From NCBI RefSeq assembly GCF_021389935.1, contig NZ_CP089979.1:1159001-1223000 (forward strand): a DNA stretch of 64,000 nt, given 5' to 3'. Below the pieces are notes generated by a model. It was not told the origin of the DNA. It searched no databases and saw only the letters and a program-made list of their open reading frames with translations. Source of the stretch: Fulvivirga ligni. Lineage in GTDB: Bacteria; Bacteroidota; Bacteroidia; Cytophagales; Cyclobacteriaceae. Below are positions 8,321 to 17,121 of this stretch, one piece after another; position 1 is the stretch's first letter, and each line of letters begins with the position of its first letter. The translations under genes and the position numbers were made by a program.

Positions 8321-10408
8321 ATGCAAGGGATCCAGAATAGTCGTGAAGAACAGTTTAGGGTTTTTCATGATAAAGTTTATGAAGAGGCAGACGGAATAAC
8401 CAGATATTTTATAATAGGCTATTTCTTTTTTGGGGTATTTTTATCAGTATTCTATTCTACTTGGGAGTTAGGGCTGGTAATGGGAGGCGTATCCATTGGA
8501 CTTTATTATCTAGTTCAGACACTTAGCAAAGGAACTTTCTTATCAAGACTCACCGTGAGTTTCCTTTTTTGGAACTTTCCTTTCCAATTTATTTTACAGC
8601 TACATGGCACCTACGAAATGTATTTCTTCTATTTCGTGTCGCTCACAGTTCTTCTTTTTTATGAAGATTGGAGATTGCTCATGCCGGCTATCATTTATGC
8701 TATTATCACATTTCTATTTCTGTTTTACTGTAAGTTATATGGTACTGAGTTAAAGGTATATATGAATAATATCCCTGATCTCAACTATAAAAATGCACTA
8801 TTACATATAGCCATTATCACAGTATATGCGGGGTTATGTATTTTGTGGTCTAAGTTGCAAAGAGATCAAACCAAGCAGGCCGCGATTACCAATCTTGATA
8901 TGCAAGGTCAGCTGAAATTAATGGATACCAATATCAATTTCGCTGACAATATCAGTCAGGGTGATCTTACGGCTGAATACGGTGCTGAGGAACCAGATAA
9001 GCTGGGTAAGGCTCTAATGGATATGAGAGAGAGTTTAGTAGAGGCTTCTGATCGTGAATCTAAAGAAAGGTTTGTGAACGTGGGGCTGGCTTCTATTGGT
9101 GATATTCTTAGAAGCAACTCAGATGACCTGAATAAACTTTGCGATATGGTTATTCAGGAGTTAGTAAAATACATGAAGGTAAATCAGGGCGGTATTTTTA
9201 TTATAACGGAGAACGAGAATGGAAGTGACCGTCATTTAGAGCTCATGGCTTGTCGTGCTTATGAGCGTAAGAAATATTTGAAAAAGAGGGTAGAAATAGG
9301 TGAAGGTCTGGTAGGTCAGTCTGCCATTGAACGTAAGTTTATACATCTGAAAGAGATACCATCTAACTATGTAAATATTAGTTCTGGTCTAGGCACAGCA
9401 AGGCCTAACAGTTTGCTGATAGTGCCATTGCAATCTAATGATGAGATGGTTGGGGTAATAGAGATGGCCTCGTTCAAAGATTTCGAACAAAATGATATTG
9501 AATTCCTGGAGAAGGTCGGTGAAAGTATAGCATCTAGTATTATTAGTGCTAAGACCAACCAGGCTACGGTTGAGCTTCTGCAGCAATCTAGAGAGATGAC
9601 TGAGCAAATGCAGGCCCAGGAAGAGGAGATGCGTCAGAACATGGAGGAGATGCAAGCTACTCAAGAGGAGATGGCCAGAGCTCAAAGAGAACTGTCTGCT
9701 AAAGAGGCTAACTTCAATGCGCTTATTAATAATACTACAGATAGTATAATCACTATTGATCGTGAATATAGAATAGTGATCATGAATGAGGTTCAAAAGG
9801 CCAGATATCGTGGTAGTCAGTATGAAGCTATGAAAGAGGGTTCTAACGCTCTGGATATGTTGGGTAGTGTGAGGGAAGAATGGAAAGGTTATTATGATAG
9901 AGCCTTTGCTGGTGAAGCACTTAACTTTACTATTAAGAGTTCTGTTCATGGTGAAAATAGCTGGAGAGAATACTATATCAATCCGATCAGAGATAATCAC
10001 GGCGGTACTGTGGGAGCATCAATCTTCTCAAGAGACATTACGTCACGTAAGAGAATAGAAGAGAATTCTAAAACCATGGCTAATGTAGTAGGAGAGTTGT
10101 TAAACACTTCTACCGATATGCTAATGGCAATTGATAATAAATATAACTTGCTTGTTTCTAATGATAAGTTCAAGGATGAATCGGTAGAGATTTTGGGAGC
10201 AAGGGCTGCAGATGGAGTCAATCTTCTGGAGAATCTGGAAGGTGCCAGACAATCTGCCATTAAAGAGCAATATGATAAAGCTTTAGCAGGCGCTGAATTT
10301 GATGCTGAGCTTAAAGTGGCTAATGGTGTATTGGTGAATCACTATAAGCCTATCAGAAATGAAGATAAAGAGGTGATAGGTGTAGCTATCAAAACTCATT
10401 TCAAATAA
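8321..10408 (+). CDS. Membrane GAF/PAS sensor protein without kinase domain
   Basis: A 695-aa signalling protein. About six hydrophobic segments lie within residues 30-177. A HAMP-like linker follows (ISQGDLTAEY near 211), then a GAF domain at about 260-410, a Gln/Glu/Met-rich coiled coil at about 418-462, and two PAS domains at about 462-575 and 590-695. The sequence ends in the second PAS; no histidine kinase, GGDEF or methyl-acceptor module is present. Output must pass through a partner, or the protein senses without direct enzymatic output. Similar architectures are common in Cytophagales, but their functions are mostly untested. The gene is monocistronic, between the rplS terminator and convergent dusB. 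Confidence 0.8.
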   Translation: MQGIQNSREEQFRVFHDKVYEEADGITRYFIIGYFFFGVFLSVFYSTWELGLVMGGVSIGLYYLVQTLSKGTFLSRLTVSFLFWNFPFQFILQLHGTYEMYFFYFVSLTVLLFYEDWRLLMPAIIYAIITFLFLFYCKLYGTELKVYMNNIPDLNYKNALLHIAIITVYAGLCILWSKLQRDQTKQAAITNLDMQGQLKLMDTNINFADNISQGDLTAEYGAEEPDKLGKALMDMRESLVEASDRESKERFVNVGLASIGDILRSNSDDLNKLCDMVIQELVKYMKVNQGGIFIITENENGSDRHLELMACRAYERKKYLKKRVEIGEGLVGQSAIERKFIHLKEIPSNYVNISSGLGTARPNSLLIVPLQSNDEMVGVIEMASFKDFEQNDIEFLEKVGESIASSIISAKTNQATVELLQQSREMTEQMQAQEEEMRQNMEEMQATQEEMARAQRELSAKEANFNALINNTTDSIITIDREYRIVIMNEVQKARYRGSQYEAMKEGSNALDMLGSVREEWKGYYDRAFAGEALNFTIKSSVHGENSWREYYINPIRDNHGGTVGASIFSRDITSRKRIEENSKTMANVVGELLNTSTDMLMAIDNKYNLLVSNDKFKDESVEILGARAADGVNLLENLEGARQSAIKEQYDKALAGAEFDAELKVANGVLVNHYKPIRNEDKEVIGVAIKTHFK

Positions 10409-10418
10409 AACATTGGAG

Positions 10419-10446
10419 GAAGTGTTTGCTAAGAGGCAAACACTTC
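10419..10446. terminator. Shared hairpin between sensor gene and dusB
   Basis: A perfect 11-bp inverted repeat (10419-10429 and 10436-10446) with a 6-nt loop lies at the junction of two convergent genes and includes the last codons of dusB. It has no long T-run on either side. It probably acts as a bidirectional terminator. Confidence 0.6.
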
Positions 10447-11421
10447 TGAAAATTTTGATTCCACCCCATCCAGAACGTTCAATATTTCCTCGTGAGAATC
10501 TAACTCTACTAATTGAGTTCTATAAGGTTTAAAGTTTGGTATTCCTCTGAAATAATTAGTGTAATGCCTTCTCATTTCAAAAATACCTTTCTTCTCCCCT
10601 TTCCATTCTACAGAAAAGTTTAAGTGCTTTTTAGCAACATCTACTCTGTCCTTCAACGTTGGTGGCGGTAGGTGCTCTCCTGTTTCAAAGAAGTGCTTTA
10701 TTTCATTAAAAATCCAAGGATAGCCAATGGCTGCTCTACCGATCATGATGCCATCAACTTCATACTTGTTTTTATATTCTAATGCTTTCTCGGGTGAGTC
10801 AATATCACCATTCCCGAAAATGGGTATATGAATATCCGGATGATTTTTAACTTCCGCTATTTTAGTCCAGTCAGCCACACCCTTGTACATCTGTTTTCTA
10901 GTACGTCCGTGGATGGTAAGGGCCTGAATGCCTACATCTTGTAACCTCTTGGCTACTTCTACAATCTTGATGGTGCTGTCATCCCAGCCTAATCTGGTCT
11001 TTACCGTAACGGGCAGCTGCACTTGCTTCACTATCTCCTCCGTCATCTTCTGCATCTTGGGTATATCCAAAAGAATACCGGCACCCGCTCCTTTACAAGC
11101 CACTTTTTTTACAGGACAGCCATAATTGATGTCAATAATTTCAGGTCTTGCCTCTTCTGCTATGGCTGCAGCTTCTCGCATAGATTCTATCTTGTCTCCA
11201 AAAATCTGGATACCAATAGGCCTTTCATAATCATATATGTCAAGCTTTTCTACGCTCTTTGCAGCATTTCTGATTAAACCCTCAGAGGAAATAAATTCCG
11301 TGTACATCATATCTGCCCCATTTTCCTTGCATACGGCTCTAAACGGAGGATCACTTACATCTTCCATAGGCGCCAATAAAAGCGGAAAATCACCAATCTC
11401 TACATTTCCAATCTTTACCAT
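10429..11421 (-). CDS. dusB: tRNA-dihydrouridine synthase (DusB-like)
   Basis: FMN enzyme that reduces uridines in the tRNA D-loop with NADPH. The 330-aa protein starts with the Dus signature LAPMEDVSDPPFR and has DINYGCPVKKV with the catalytic Cys, KTRLGWD, ALTIHGRTRKQMYKG and the FMN phosphate-binding FGNGDI and GIMIGRAAIGYPW. The ATG at 11421 is chosen over an in-frame TTG one codon upstream. It stands alone on the minus strand and diverges from the CPBP gene. Confidence 0.93.
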   Translation of the reverse strand: MVKIGNVEIGDFPLLLAPMEDVSDPPFRAVCKENGADMMYTEFISSEGLIRNAAKSVEKLDIYDYERPIGIQIFGDKIESMREAAAIAEEARPEIIDINYGCPVKKVACKGAGAGILLDIPKMQKMTEEIVKQVQLPVTVKTRLGWDDSTIKIVEVAKRLQDVGIQALTIHGRTRKQMYKGVADWTKIAEVKNHPDIHIPIFGNGDIDSPEKALEYKNKYEVDGIMIGRAAIGYPWIFNEIKHFFETGEHLPPPTLKDRVDVAKKHLNFSVEWKGEKKGIFEMRRHYTNYFRGIPNFKPYRTQLVELDSHEEILNVLDGVESKFSEVFAS

Positions 11422-11481
11422 CAACTCTAGGTTTAACTTAGCGGGTGTGTTTTAAAATAAACTGTAAATTTACATGAAATT

Positions 11482-12417
11482 ATGGATATTTCAGATAACA
11501 ATATACAGTCGCCAGGAGGAGTTAGTTCCCTTGGAGCAGCTGTAGTGGTATTTTTATTGGCCTTGCTTGGTACTCTCTTCGGTTCTATTATTGGTATGGC
11601 CATATGTATTCCTTTCTATTCCGGTTCCGTATTAGATTTAAGTGAAGCCATGGCCAACCCTCAGGGTAACGAGGGCATGAAGTCTATCCTTTTCTTTAGT
11701 CAGGGATTTGGCTCCGCATTTGGAATGATCTTTATTCCTATGGCCTATTTGAAGGTGACTCAAAAAAGGGGAATTGATGTATTCTTTCAAAAGCCGATAG
11801 GTTGGCTTCCTCTAGTGCTTACTGCCTTTACTGTCATTTCATTTATGGTGGTGAATTCATTATTTATAGAGTGGAATGCTAACTTTCAGTTTCCTGAATT
11901 CATGAGCGGCTTTGAATCATGGGCCAGAGCTAAGGAAGATCATTTGGCAGAAATAACCACGTACCTTACTGATTTCAAGAATGTTGGTGATTTTGTAATG
12001 GCTTTTATAGTGATTGCCATAATCGCTCCAATAGGGGAAGAGTTAGTTTTTAGAGGATTTATACAGACCCATCTACATAAGTTTTCAAAAAATATTCATG
12101 TGGCCATATGGGTTTCAGCTATACTTTTTAGTGCTATTCACATGCAGTTTTTTGGTTTTATACCCAGGCTGTTACTAGGCGCACTTTTCGGCTACTTATA
12201 TCACTGGTCTGGAAACCTCATTGTGCCTATGATCGCACATTTTGTTAACAATGGATTTACCTTAGTGTTAGTTATTATGGCAAAGCGAGAGGCTATTCCT
12301 TATGATATAGAAAATACTGAGTCACTCCCTTTGTCTACTGTACTAATATTCGCTATTATTACCACAGGACTATTGTTTTATTTTAGAAACCATTTTTATA
12401 GAAGCCAAGTGAAATGA
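11482..12417 (+). CDS. CPBP family intramembrane glutamic endopeptidase
   Basis: Polytopic membrane protein of 311 aa in the CAAX-protease/bacteriocin-processing (Abi, CPBP) family. The catalytic motifs are complete: EELVFRG with Glu186/Glu187 and Arg191, His220 in SAIHMQF, and HFVNN with His253 and Asn256. Eight or so hydrophobic segments surround them. Substrates of bacterial members are mostly unknown. The stop codon overlaps the next gene by 4 bp, and cdsA follows, so the three genes likely form an operon around envelope lipid synthesis. Confidence 0.85.
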   Translation: MDISDNNIQSPGGVSSLGAAVVVFLLALLGTLFGSIIGMAICIPFYSGSVLDLSEAMANPQGNEGMKSILFFSQGFGSAFGMIFIPMAYLKVTQKRGIDVFFQKPIGWLPLVLTAFTVISFMVVNSLFIEWNANFQFPEFMSGFESWARAKEDHLAEITTYLTDFKNVGDFVMAFIVIAIIAPIGEELVFRGFIQTHLHKFSKNIHVAIWVSAILFSAIHMQFFGFIPRLLLGALFGYLYHWSGNLIVPMIAHFVNNGFTLVLVIMAKREAIPYDIENTESLPLSTVLIFAIITTGLLFYFRNHFYRSQVK

Positions 12418-12620
12418 CCAAGTGGTCTAAGGTATATTCTACAGACAAGCCGTATAGAGCTGACATGGTGAAAAGCTTGCTAGATCAGAATGACCTTCAC
12501 TCAGTTATAGTTAATAAAAGAGATTCGTCCTATCACTTTGGCCTACTAGAAGTTCATGTAGCCTCTGATGAAGTAATGAGAGCGCTACAACTAATTAATA
12601 ATGACATCGATTTTAAATAA
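12414..12620 (+). CDS. DUF2007 family small protein
   Basis: A 68-aa cytosolic protein (MTKWSKVYSTDKPYRADMVK..., LEVHVASDEVMRA) matching the DUF2007 pattern, often labelled a putative signal-transducing protein; its function is not established. It overlaps the CPBP gene by 4 bp and cdsA by 20 bp, which suggests translational coupling with both. Confidence 0.75.
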   Translation: MTKWSKVYSTDKPYRADMVKSLLDQNDLHSVIVNKRDSSYHFGLLEVHVASDEVMRALQLINNDIDFK

Positions 12621-13431
12621 ATACAGCAATTTCACTCAAAGAGTTATAGCTGGCTTATTCGGAGCTTTAGTGATCATATCCAGTATTTGCTATGGTCAGT
12701 GGACGTATTTTATAATGTTTTTGCTGATCTGTGTAGTCACACAGCTTGAGTTTTACAAACTAGTGGGGCTGGACGGAATGCTTCCGCTGAAAACCTTCGG
12801 CACATTCTGTGGAGGTTGTCTTTTTATTATTTCTTTTTTAGTTGAAGGAGGGCACATATCCAGTAAATATTATTTTGTGCTCTTTCCTGTGGTTACTTGT
12901 GTTTACTTAATCTATTTATATCAAAGTAAGGCCGTGAAACCTTTTAGGGGCATAGCCTTTACATTTTTAGGAATACTATACGTAGCTATTCCATTTTCAC
13001 TACTTAATGTGGTAGCGTTTCAGCCTGGAAGCTATACTTTTGAACTCATTTTAGGTTCATTGCTTATCCTTTGGGCAAACGATACTGGTGCCTATTTTAC
13101 GGGTGTTAGGTATGGAAAAAGAAAGCTTTTTGAAAGAGTGTCTCCTAAAAAATCCTGGGAAGGAAGTGTGGGAGGTTTAATACTTGCTCTTTCTATGGCT
13201 TACGCTTTATATTATACTACAGGATCTATGGAACTTTGGAGATGGATGGGCGTAGGATTAATAATAGTGATTGGTGGTACTTATGGTGACTTGGTAGAGT
13301 CACTTTTTAAAAGGAGCATCGAGATTAAAGATTCTGGCAGATTAATTCCTGGCCATGGTGGATTTTTAGATCGTTTTGATGGACTTTTGCTATCAGTACC
13401 ATTTATTACTGCTTTTTTAAAAATTTTTTGA
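12601..13431 (+). CDS. cdsA: Phosphatidate cytidylyltransferase
   Basis: Makes CDP-diacylglycerol from phosphatidic acid and CTP, the branch point of phospholipid synthesis. The 276-aa integral membrane protein ends with the CDS signature: SPKKSWEGSVGG near residue 180 and then GDLVESLFKRSIEIKDSG...PGHGGFLDRFDGL. The start lies inside the preceding DUF2007 gene. psd, which acts later in the phosphatidylethanolamine branch, is about 1.4 kb downstream beyond the dehydrogenase gene. Confidence 0.93.
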   Translation: MTSILNKYSNFTQRVIAGLFGALVIISSICYGQWTYFIMFLLICVVTQLEFYKLVGLDGMLPLKTFGTFCGGCLFIISFLVEGGHISSKYYFVLFPVVTCVYLIYLYQSKAVKPFRGIAFTFLGILYVAIPFSLLNVVAFQPGSYTFELILGSLLILWANDTGAYFTGVRYGKRKLFERVSPKKSWEGSVGGLILALSMAYALYYTTGSMELWRWMGVGLIIVIGGTYGDLVESLFKRSIEIKDSGRLIPGHGGFLDRFDGLLLSVPFITAFLKIF

Positions 13432-13459
13432 TTGTAATGATTGAATTTAGATTAATATC

Positions 13460-13467
13460 TAAATTTG
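13460..13467 (+). promoter_or_regulatory. Putative -7 promoter element for the dehydrogenase gene
   Basis: TAAATTTG (TAnnTTTG) lies 31 nt upstream of the start at 13499. A TTG at 13441-13443 could be part of the -33 box, although the 16-nt spacing is short. Confidence 0.5.
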
Positions 13468-13498
13468 CAATCGTTTTAGTAATTTAAAAACCATTGAT

Positions 13499-14773
13499 AT
13501 GGGTTATATTGAACCAGCTCCAATAAAGGACGAGAAGAATCCATTTGAGGCCATGATGTCGAGATTTCACATCGCCTCTCAAATACTTGGGTTAGATGAT
13601 GAAGTATATAACGTACTGAAGTCTCCCGCCAAGCAAGTGATAGTTTCCTTACCAATAACTATGGATGATGGATCTATCAGAGTGTTTGAAGGTTTTAGGG
13701 TAATCCACTCTAATATATTAGGACCTTCTAAAGGTGGGATTAGATTCGATCCCGGTGTAAACATAGATGAGGTAAAGGCTTTGGCTGCATGGATGACCTG
13801 GAAGTGCGCCGTAGTGGATATTCCTTACGGTGGAGCTAAAGGTGGAATCAAGTGTAACCCTAGAGAAATGTCTTCAGGAGAGATAGAAAGGTTAATGCGT
13901 GCTTACACATTAACTATGATCGAAATCTTTGGACCTGACAGAGATATTCCAGCACCGGACATGGGTACGGGACCAAGAGAAATGGCCTGGCTAATGGATG
14001 AATACTCAAGAACACAAGGTATGACTGTAAACTCTGTTGTTACTGGTAAGCCTTTGGTACTTGGTGGTTCATTAGGTAGAACTGAAGCTACTGGTAGAGG
14101 GGTAATGGTTTCTGCTTTGGCAGCCATGGAAAAATTAAAAATCAATCCTTATAAAGCTACTTGTGCTGTACAGGGGTTTGGTAACGTAGGATCTTACGCT
14201 GCACTTCTTTTGGAAGAAAGAGGTGTGAAAGTAGTTTCTGTAAGTGATCTTTCAGGTGCATATTATAATGCATCGGGAATCAATATTCAGGAAGCTATTG
14301 AATATAGAAATGGTAATAACGGTTCACTAGAGGGATATGGCGGCGCTGAGAAAATCGACGGCGAAGAGTTATTGACCCTTGAAGTAGATGTACTTGTGCC
14401 AGCTGCTACTGAAGATGTAATTACATCTCATAACGCTGATAAAATTAAAGCCAAACTTATTGTGGAGGGTGCTAACGGCCCTACTTCAGCTAAAGCAGAT
14501 GCTTTAATTAACGATAAAGGAATTATGGTGGCTCCAGATATCTTAGCAAATGCTGGTGGTGTTACTGTTTCTTACTTTGAGTGGGTGCAAAACAGACTAG
14601 GATATAAATGGACTGGAGAAAGAGTAAACAGAAGATCTGACAGGATTATGAAAGATGCTTTTGATAACGTTTACCGTACATCCAAAGAGTACAATGTATC
14701 CATGAGAATTGCAGCTTATGTAGTGGCTATTGACAAAGTAGCTAAAACATATAAATTTCGTGGTGGTTATTAA
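13499..14773 (+). CDS. Glu/Leu/Phe/Val family dehydrogenase, probably glutamate dehydrogenase
   Basis: NAD(P)-dependent oxidative deamination of an amino acid, most likely glutamate to 2-oxoglutarate. The 424-aa protein shows the family core: SKGGIRFDPGVN, the catalytic Lys in PYGGAKGGI, DIPAPDMGTGPREMAW, and a Rossmann domain with AVQGFGNVGSYAA. The late part has EGANGPTSAKAD and PDILANAGGVTVSYFEWVQN, typical of hexameric GDH of about 420 aa. Substrate specificity within the family cannot be settled by eye. It has its own promoter element and is followed by psd after 42 bp. Confidence 0.88.
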   Translation: MGYIEPAPIKDEKNPFEAMMSRFHIASQILGLDDEVYNVLKSPAKQVIVSLPITMDDGSIRVFEGFRVIHSNILGPSKGGIRFDPGVNIDEVKALAAWMTWKCAVVDIPYGGAKGGIKCNPREMSSGEIERLMRAYTLTMIEIFGPDRDIPAPDMGTGPREMAWLMDEYSRTQGMTVNSVVTGKPLVLGGSLGRTEATGRGVMVSALAAMEKLKINPYKATCAVQGFGNVGSYAALLLEERGVKVVSVSDLSGAYYNASGINIQEAIEYRNGNNGSLEGYGGAEKIDGEELLTLEVDVLVPAATEDVITSHNADKIKAKLIVEGANGPTSAKADALINDKGIMVAPDILANAGGVTVSYFEWVQNRLGYKWTGERVNRRSDRIMKDAFDNVYRTSKEYNVSMRIAAYVVAIDKVAKTYKFRGGY

Positions 14774-14815
14774 TTTGGAATAGAGATATTTGCAAATTAT
14801 TAAAACAGTTTAAAA

Positions 14816-15472
14816 TTGACTATACACAAAGAAGGAAGAGTATTACTCGCGGTTCTATTAATAGTGCTAATCATTATTAATGGCCTGGTTTTATATTTTA
14901 TACCAGAAAAACCAATCGTTTTTAATCTGGTATTAGCAGCTAGTTTTATACTCTTTTTATTGATTTTACAGTTCTTCAGACATCCTAAAATTACTATTCC
15001 TATCAACGACAAGCACGTAGTGGCTCCAGCGGATGGGAAAGTAGTGGTAATAGAAGAAACTACTGAAACGGAATATTTGAAAGACAAAAGACTTCAAATT
15101 TCTATTTTCATGTCACCTGTAAATGTGCATGTAAACAGAATGCCTGTTAAAGGTGTGGTAGAGTTTTTTAAATATCATGCAGGTAAATATTTGGTAGCAT
15201 GGCATCCTAAATCCAGTTCGGAAAATGAGAGAACTACGTTAGTGGTGAAAACCGACAAGGGAGTGCCTGTTTTGGTTCGTCAGATTGCTGGTGCTTTAGC
15301 CAGAAGAATCAAATGGTATGCAAAGGAAGGTCAGCAGTTTGAGCAGGGAGAAGAGTTTGGTTTCATTAAATTTGGATCTAGAGTAGATGTATTCTTACCG
15401 CTAGATGCAAAAGTGAAAGTAAACATAGGTGAGAAAACCAAAGGTGGTAGAACTGTAATAGCAGAAATATAA
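14816..15472 (+). CDS. psd: Phosphatidylserine decarboxylase (archaetidylserine-decarboxylase-like short form)
   Basis: Converts phosphatidylserine to phosphatidylethanolamine. The 218-aa short form begins IHKEG, typical of the group, so the TTG at 14816 is accepted; there is no ATG in a suitable position. Two hydrophobic helices lie at about 8-50. The proenzyme self-cleavage Gly-Ser is in KFGSRVDVF near residue 187, where the pyruvoyl group forms. VAPADGKVVV and SPVNVHVNRMPV are also family features. It is followed by a strong terminator shared with the convergent SusD gene. Confidence 0.92.
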   Translation: MTIHKEGRVLLAVLLIVLIIINGLVLYFIPEKPIVFNLVLAASFILFLLILQFFRHPKITIPINDKHVVAPADGKVVVIEETTETEYLKDKRLQISIFMSPVNVHVNRMPVKGVVEFFKYHAGKYLVAWHPKSSSENERTTLVVKTDKGVPVLVRQIAGALARRIKWYAKEGQQFEQGEEFGFIKFGSRVDVFLPLDAKVKVNIGEKTKGGRTVIAEI

Positions 15473-15492
15473 CAGCATCTGATGCTGTAAAC

Positions 15493-15522
15493 AAAAAAGG
15501 CGGTGATTTCACCGCCTTTTTT
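15493..15522. terminator. Strong bidirectional terminator between psd and susD-like gene
   Basis: A perfect stem of GGCGGTGA against TCACCGCC (15499-15516, 2-nt loop) is flanked by six A on the left and six T on the right. It can therefore work on both strands, for psd and for the convergent SusD-like gene. A second small hairpin (15473-15487) precedes it. Confidence 0.92.
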
Positions 15523-15540
15523 GTTTTATAGATTTTCCTT

Positions 15541-17079
15541 TTAATTCATATCCCAGAAAAGTTTAGTAGTTACATCATCACCACCTATGGCTGCAGCGGC
15601 TGAAGCCCGCTGTGATCCATTGAGTGTCTGTTCTACTATAGGATAGGTATAACGAACTGGTAGAGCACTTACGGCATCAACAGAAGGAAGTAGAACAGGA
15701 TAGTCCAGTCTTCTCCATTCTCTCCATCCGGTAAAGCCTCTATTGTACAAAGCAATCCATTTTTGGAGGCCTATCTTCTGTTTATAGTCACCAGAAGCTG
15801 TGGTATAAGCCACATCTGTTCGGGCTAAATAGTTATTAGCGGCTTCTTCACTCACACCCCAGAAGTCCATAGATGCCATAATAGCTTTATTGTAATGTTC
15901 TTCTGCGGTGCCGCCTACGTTGTAGCCCCTCTCCACTGCTTCGGCTAACAAGAATTCAAGTTCCGCATAATCGAGGATAGTACCAGGAAAGGTTGGCTCT
16001 TGAATGGCATCAGCAATATGGGTACTAGACCCAAAATTATTTTGTAGGCCATATAAACCACCTAAGTATACGGTTTGCTCTACAGTAGGATCAGCATCCA
16101 CATTACTGGCAAAGTAAAATTCTGCTCTTGGATCAGTCATGGTTACAGAACCTAGCACTACAGTAGCATTATCTTTTTCGTTGATTACACCATCTTCATT
16201 ATCATCAGTTAAGTATTCGTATTCTCTAGGCTGCATGATATCGATTAGCGTGTTGGCAGGGACAAAATCATGTCTTCCACTGGCCACCAGGTCTACATAT
16301 AATGGATTAGTGTTTGGCGTAGCGCTGAGATATATTAAGGATGCATTATCTGCATTGCTTTCAAATATATTTGCAACGGCTTCTTCTACTATGTTTTTAG
16401 CGGAAGCATTATCTACATCGGCTAACAGCATTCCCATTCTTAACTTTAATGAATTGGCAAACTTGATCCATTTCGTAACATCGCCTTGATAAAGATTATC
16501 TTCATCTCCAAAGCTTCCATGAGCAGGATCTAAAGCGTCTCTTGCGGCATCTAATCTGGTGATCAGGTCCATGTAAATGGTCTGGGCATCATCATATTTT
16601 GGTAGTAATACTTCTATATCTAAAGCTTGCTCATAGGGCACATCTCCAAAGGTTTCCACCAAAATAGAGTAAGTGAATACCGACATGATTTCGGTGATGA
16701 GAATTTTGTTCTCCTTCTCCACAGGATCATCAGTGGGTAGTAATTCTGTGTTTTCAAGAACAATGGCCGCCTCGTTGAGATCTTTCAATACATCTTTATA
16801 AAGAACACTCCAATGCTGCTCAGGAATGGTCCTGGTCACTAAATCATACTGGCTTTCGTCTGGATATTGCGTTTGTGTCCAGTACTGTGAAAACAAACGG
16901 AATACATTATAATTTACATTAGTGCTGGTAAGCTGATCCACCAGATTCTTCTGAGCCCCAGTGAAAAGTGCCTCGCCAGGTACTTCTGATGGGTCTTTCA
17001 CGTTGGTGTTGAGTTCATCAAAGTCATTACAAGAAGTAATTAAACCGATGCTCAACAATATTATTAGTATTTTTTTCAT
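15541..17079 (-). CDS. SusD/RagB-like nutrient-binding lipoprotein
   Basis: Surface-exposed lipoprotein that caps a SusC-type porin and binds the transported nutrient. The 512-aa protein has a lipoprotein signal (MKKILIILLSIGLITSC, lipobox Cys17) and the TPR-like SusD fold: FRLFSQYWTQTQYP near the N-terminus, KWIKFANSLKLRMGM in the middle, and LLAEAVERGYNVGG and GFTGWREWRRLDYP near the C-terminus. It resembles the SusD_2 subfamily. I prefer the ATG at 17079 to the one three codons upstream, because the signal peptide starts there. It lies 42 bp after the SusC gene. No glycoside hydrolase or protease is adjacent, so the substrate is unknown; a peptide or other non-glycan ligand is possible. 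Confidence 0.9.
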   Translation of the reverse strand: MKKILIILLSIGLITSCNDFDELNTNVKDPSEVPGEALFTGAQKNLVDQLTSTNVNYNVFRLFSQYWTQTQYPDESQYDLVTRTIPEQHWSVLYKDVLKDLNEAAIVLENTELLPTDDPVEKENKILITEIMSVFTYSILVETFGDVPYEQALDIEVLLPKYDDAQTIYMDLITRLDAARDALDPAHGSFGDEDNLYQGDVTKWIKFANSLKLRMGMLLADVDNASAKNIVEEAVANIFESNADNASLIYLSATPNTNPLYVDLVASGRHDFVPANTLIDIMQPREYEYLTDDNEDGVINEKDNATVVLGSVTMTDPRAEFYFASNVDADPTVEQTVYLGGLYGLQNNFGSSTHIADAIQEPTFPGTILDYAELEFLLAEAVERGYNVGGTAEEHYNKAIMASMDFWGVSEEAANNYLARTDVAYTTASGDYKQKIGLQKWIALYNRGFTGWREWRRLDYPVLLPSVDAVSALPVRYTYPIVEQTLNGSQRASAAAAIGGDDVTTKLFWDMN

Positions 17080-17121
17080 GTGTGTCATTTTTTAAATATT
17101 CTTCAAATGATGGAACAGGTT

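Noticed and set aside
9389-10000. 203-codon antisense frame in the GAF/PAS sensor gene
   Set aside because: His/Leu/Ser-rich shadow of the Glu/Met/Gln-rich coiled-coil coding strand; no independent support.
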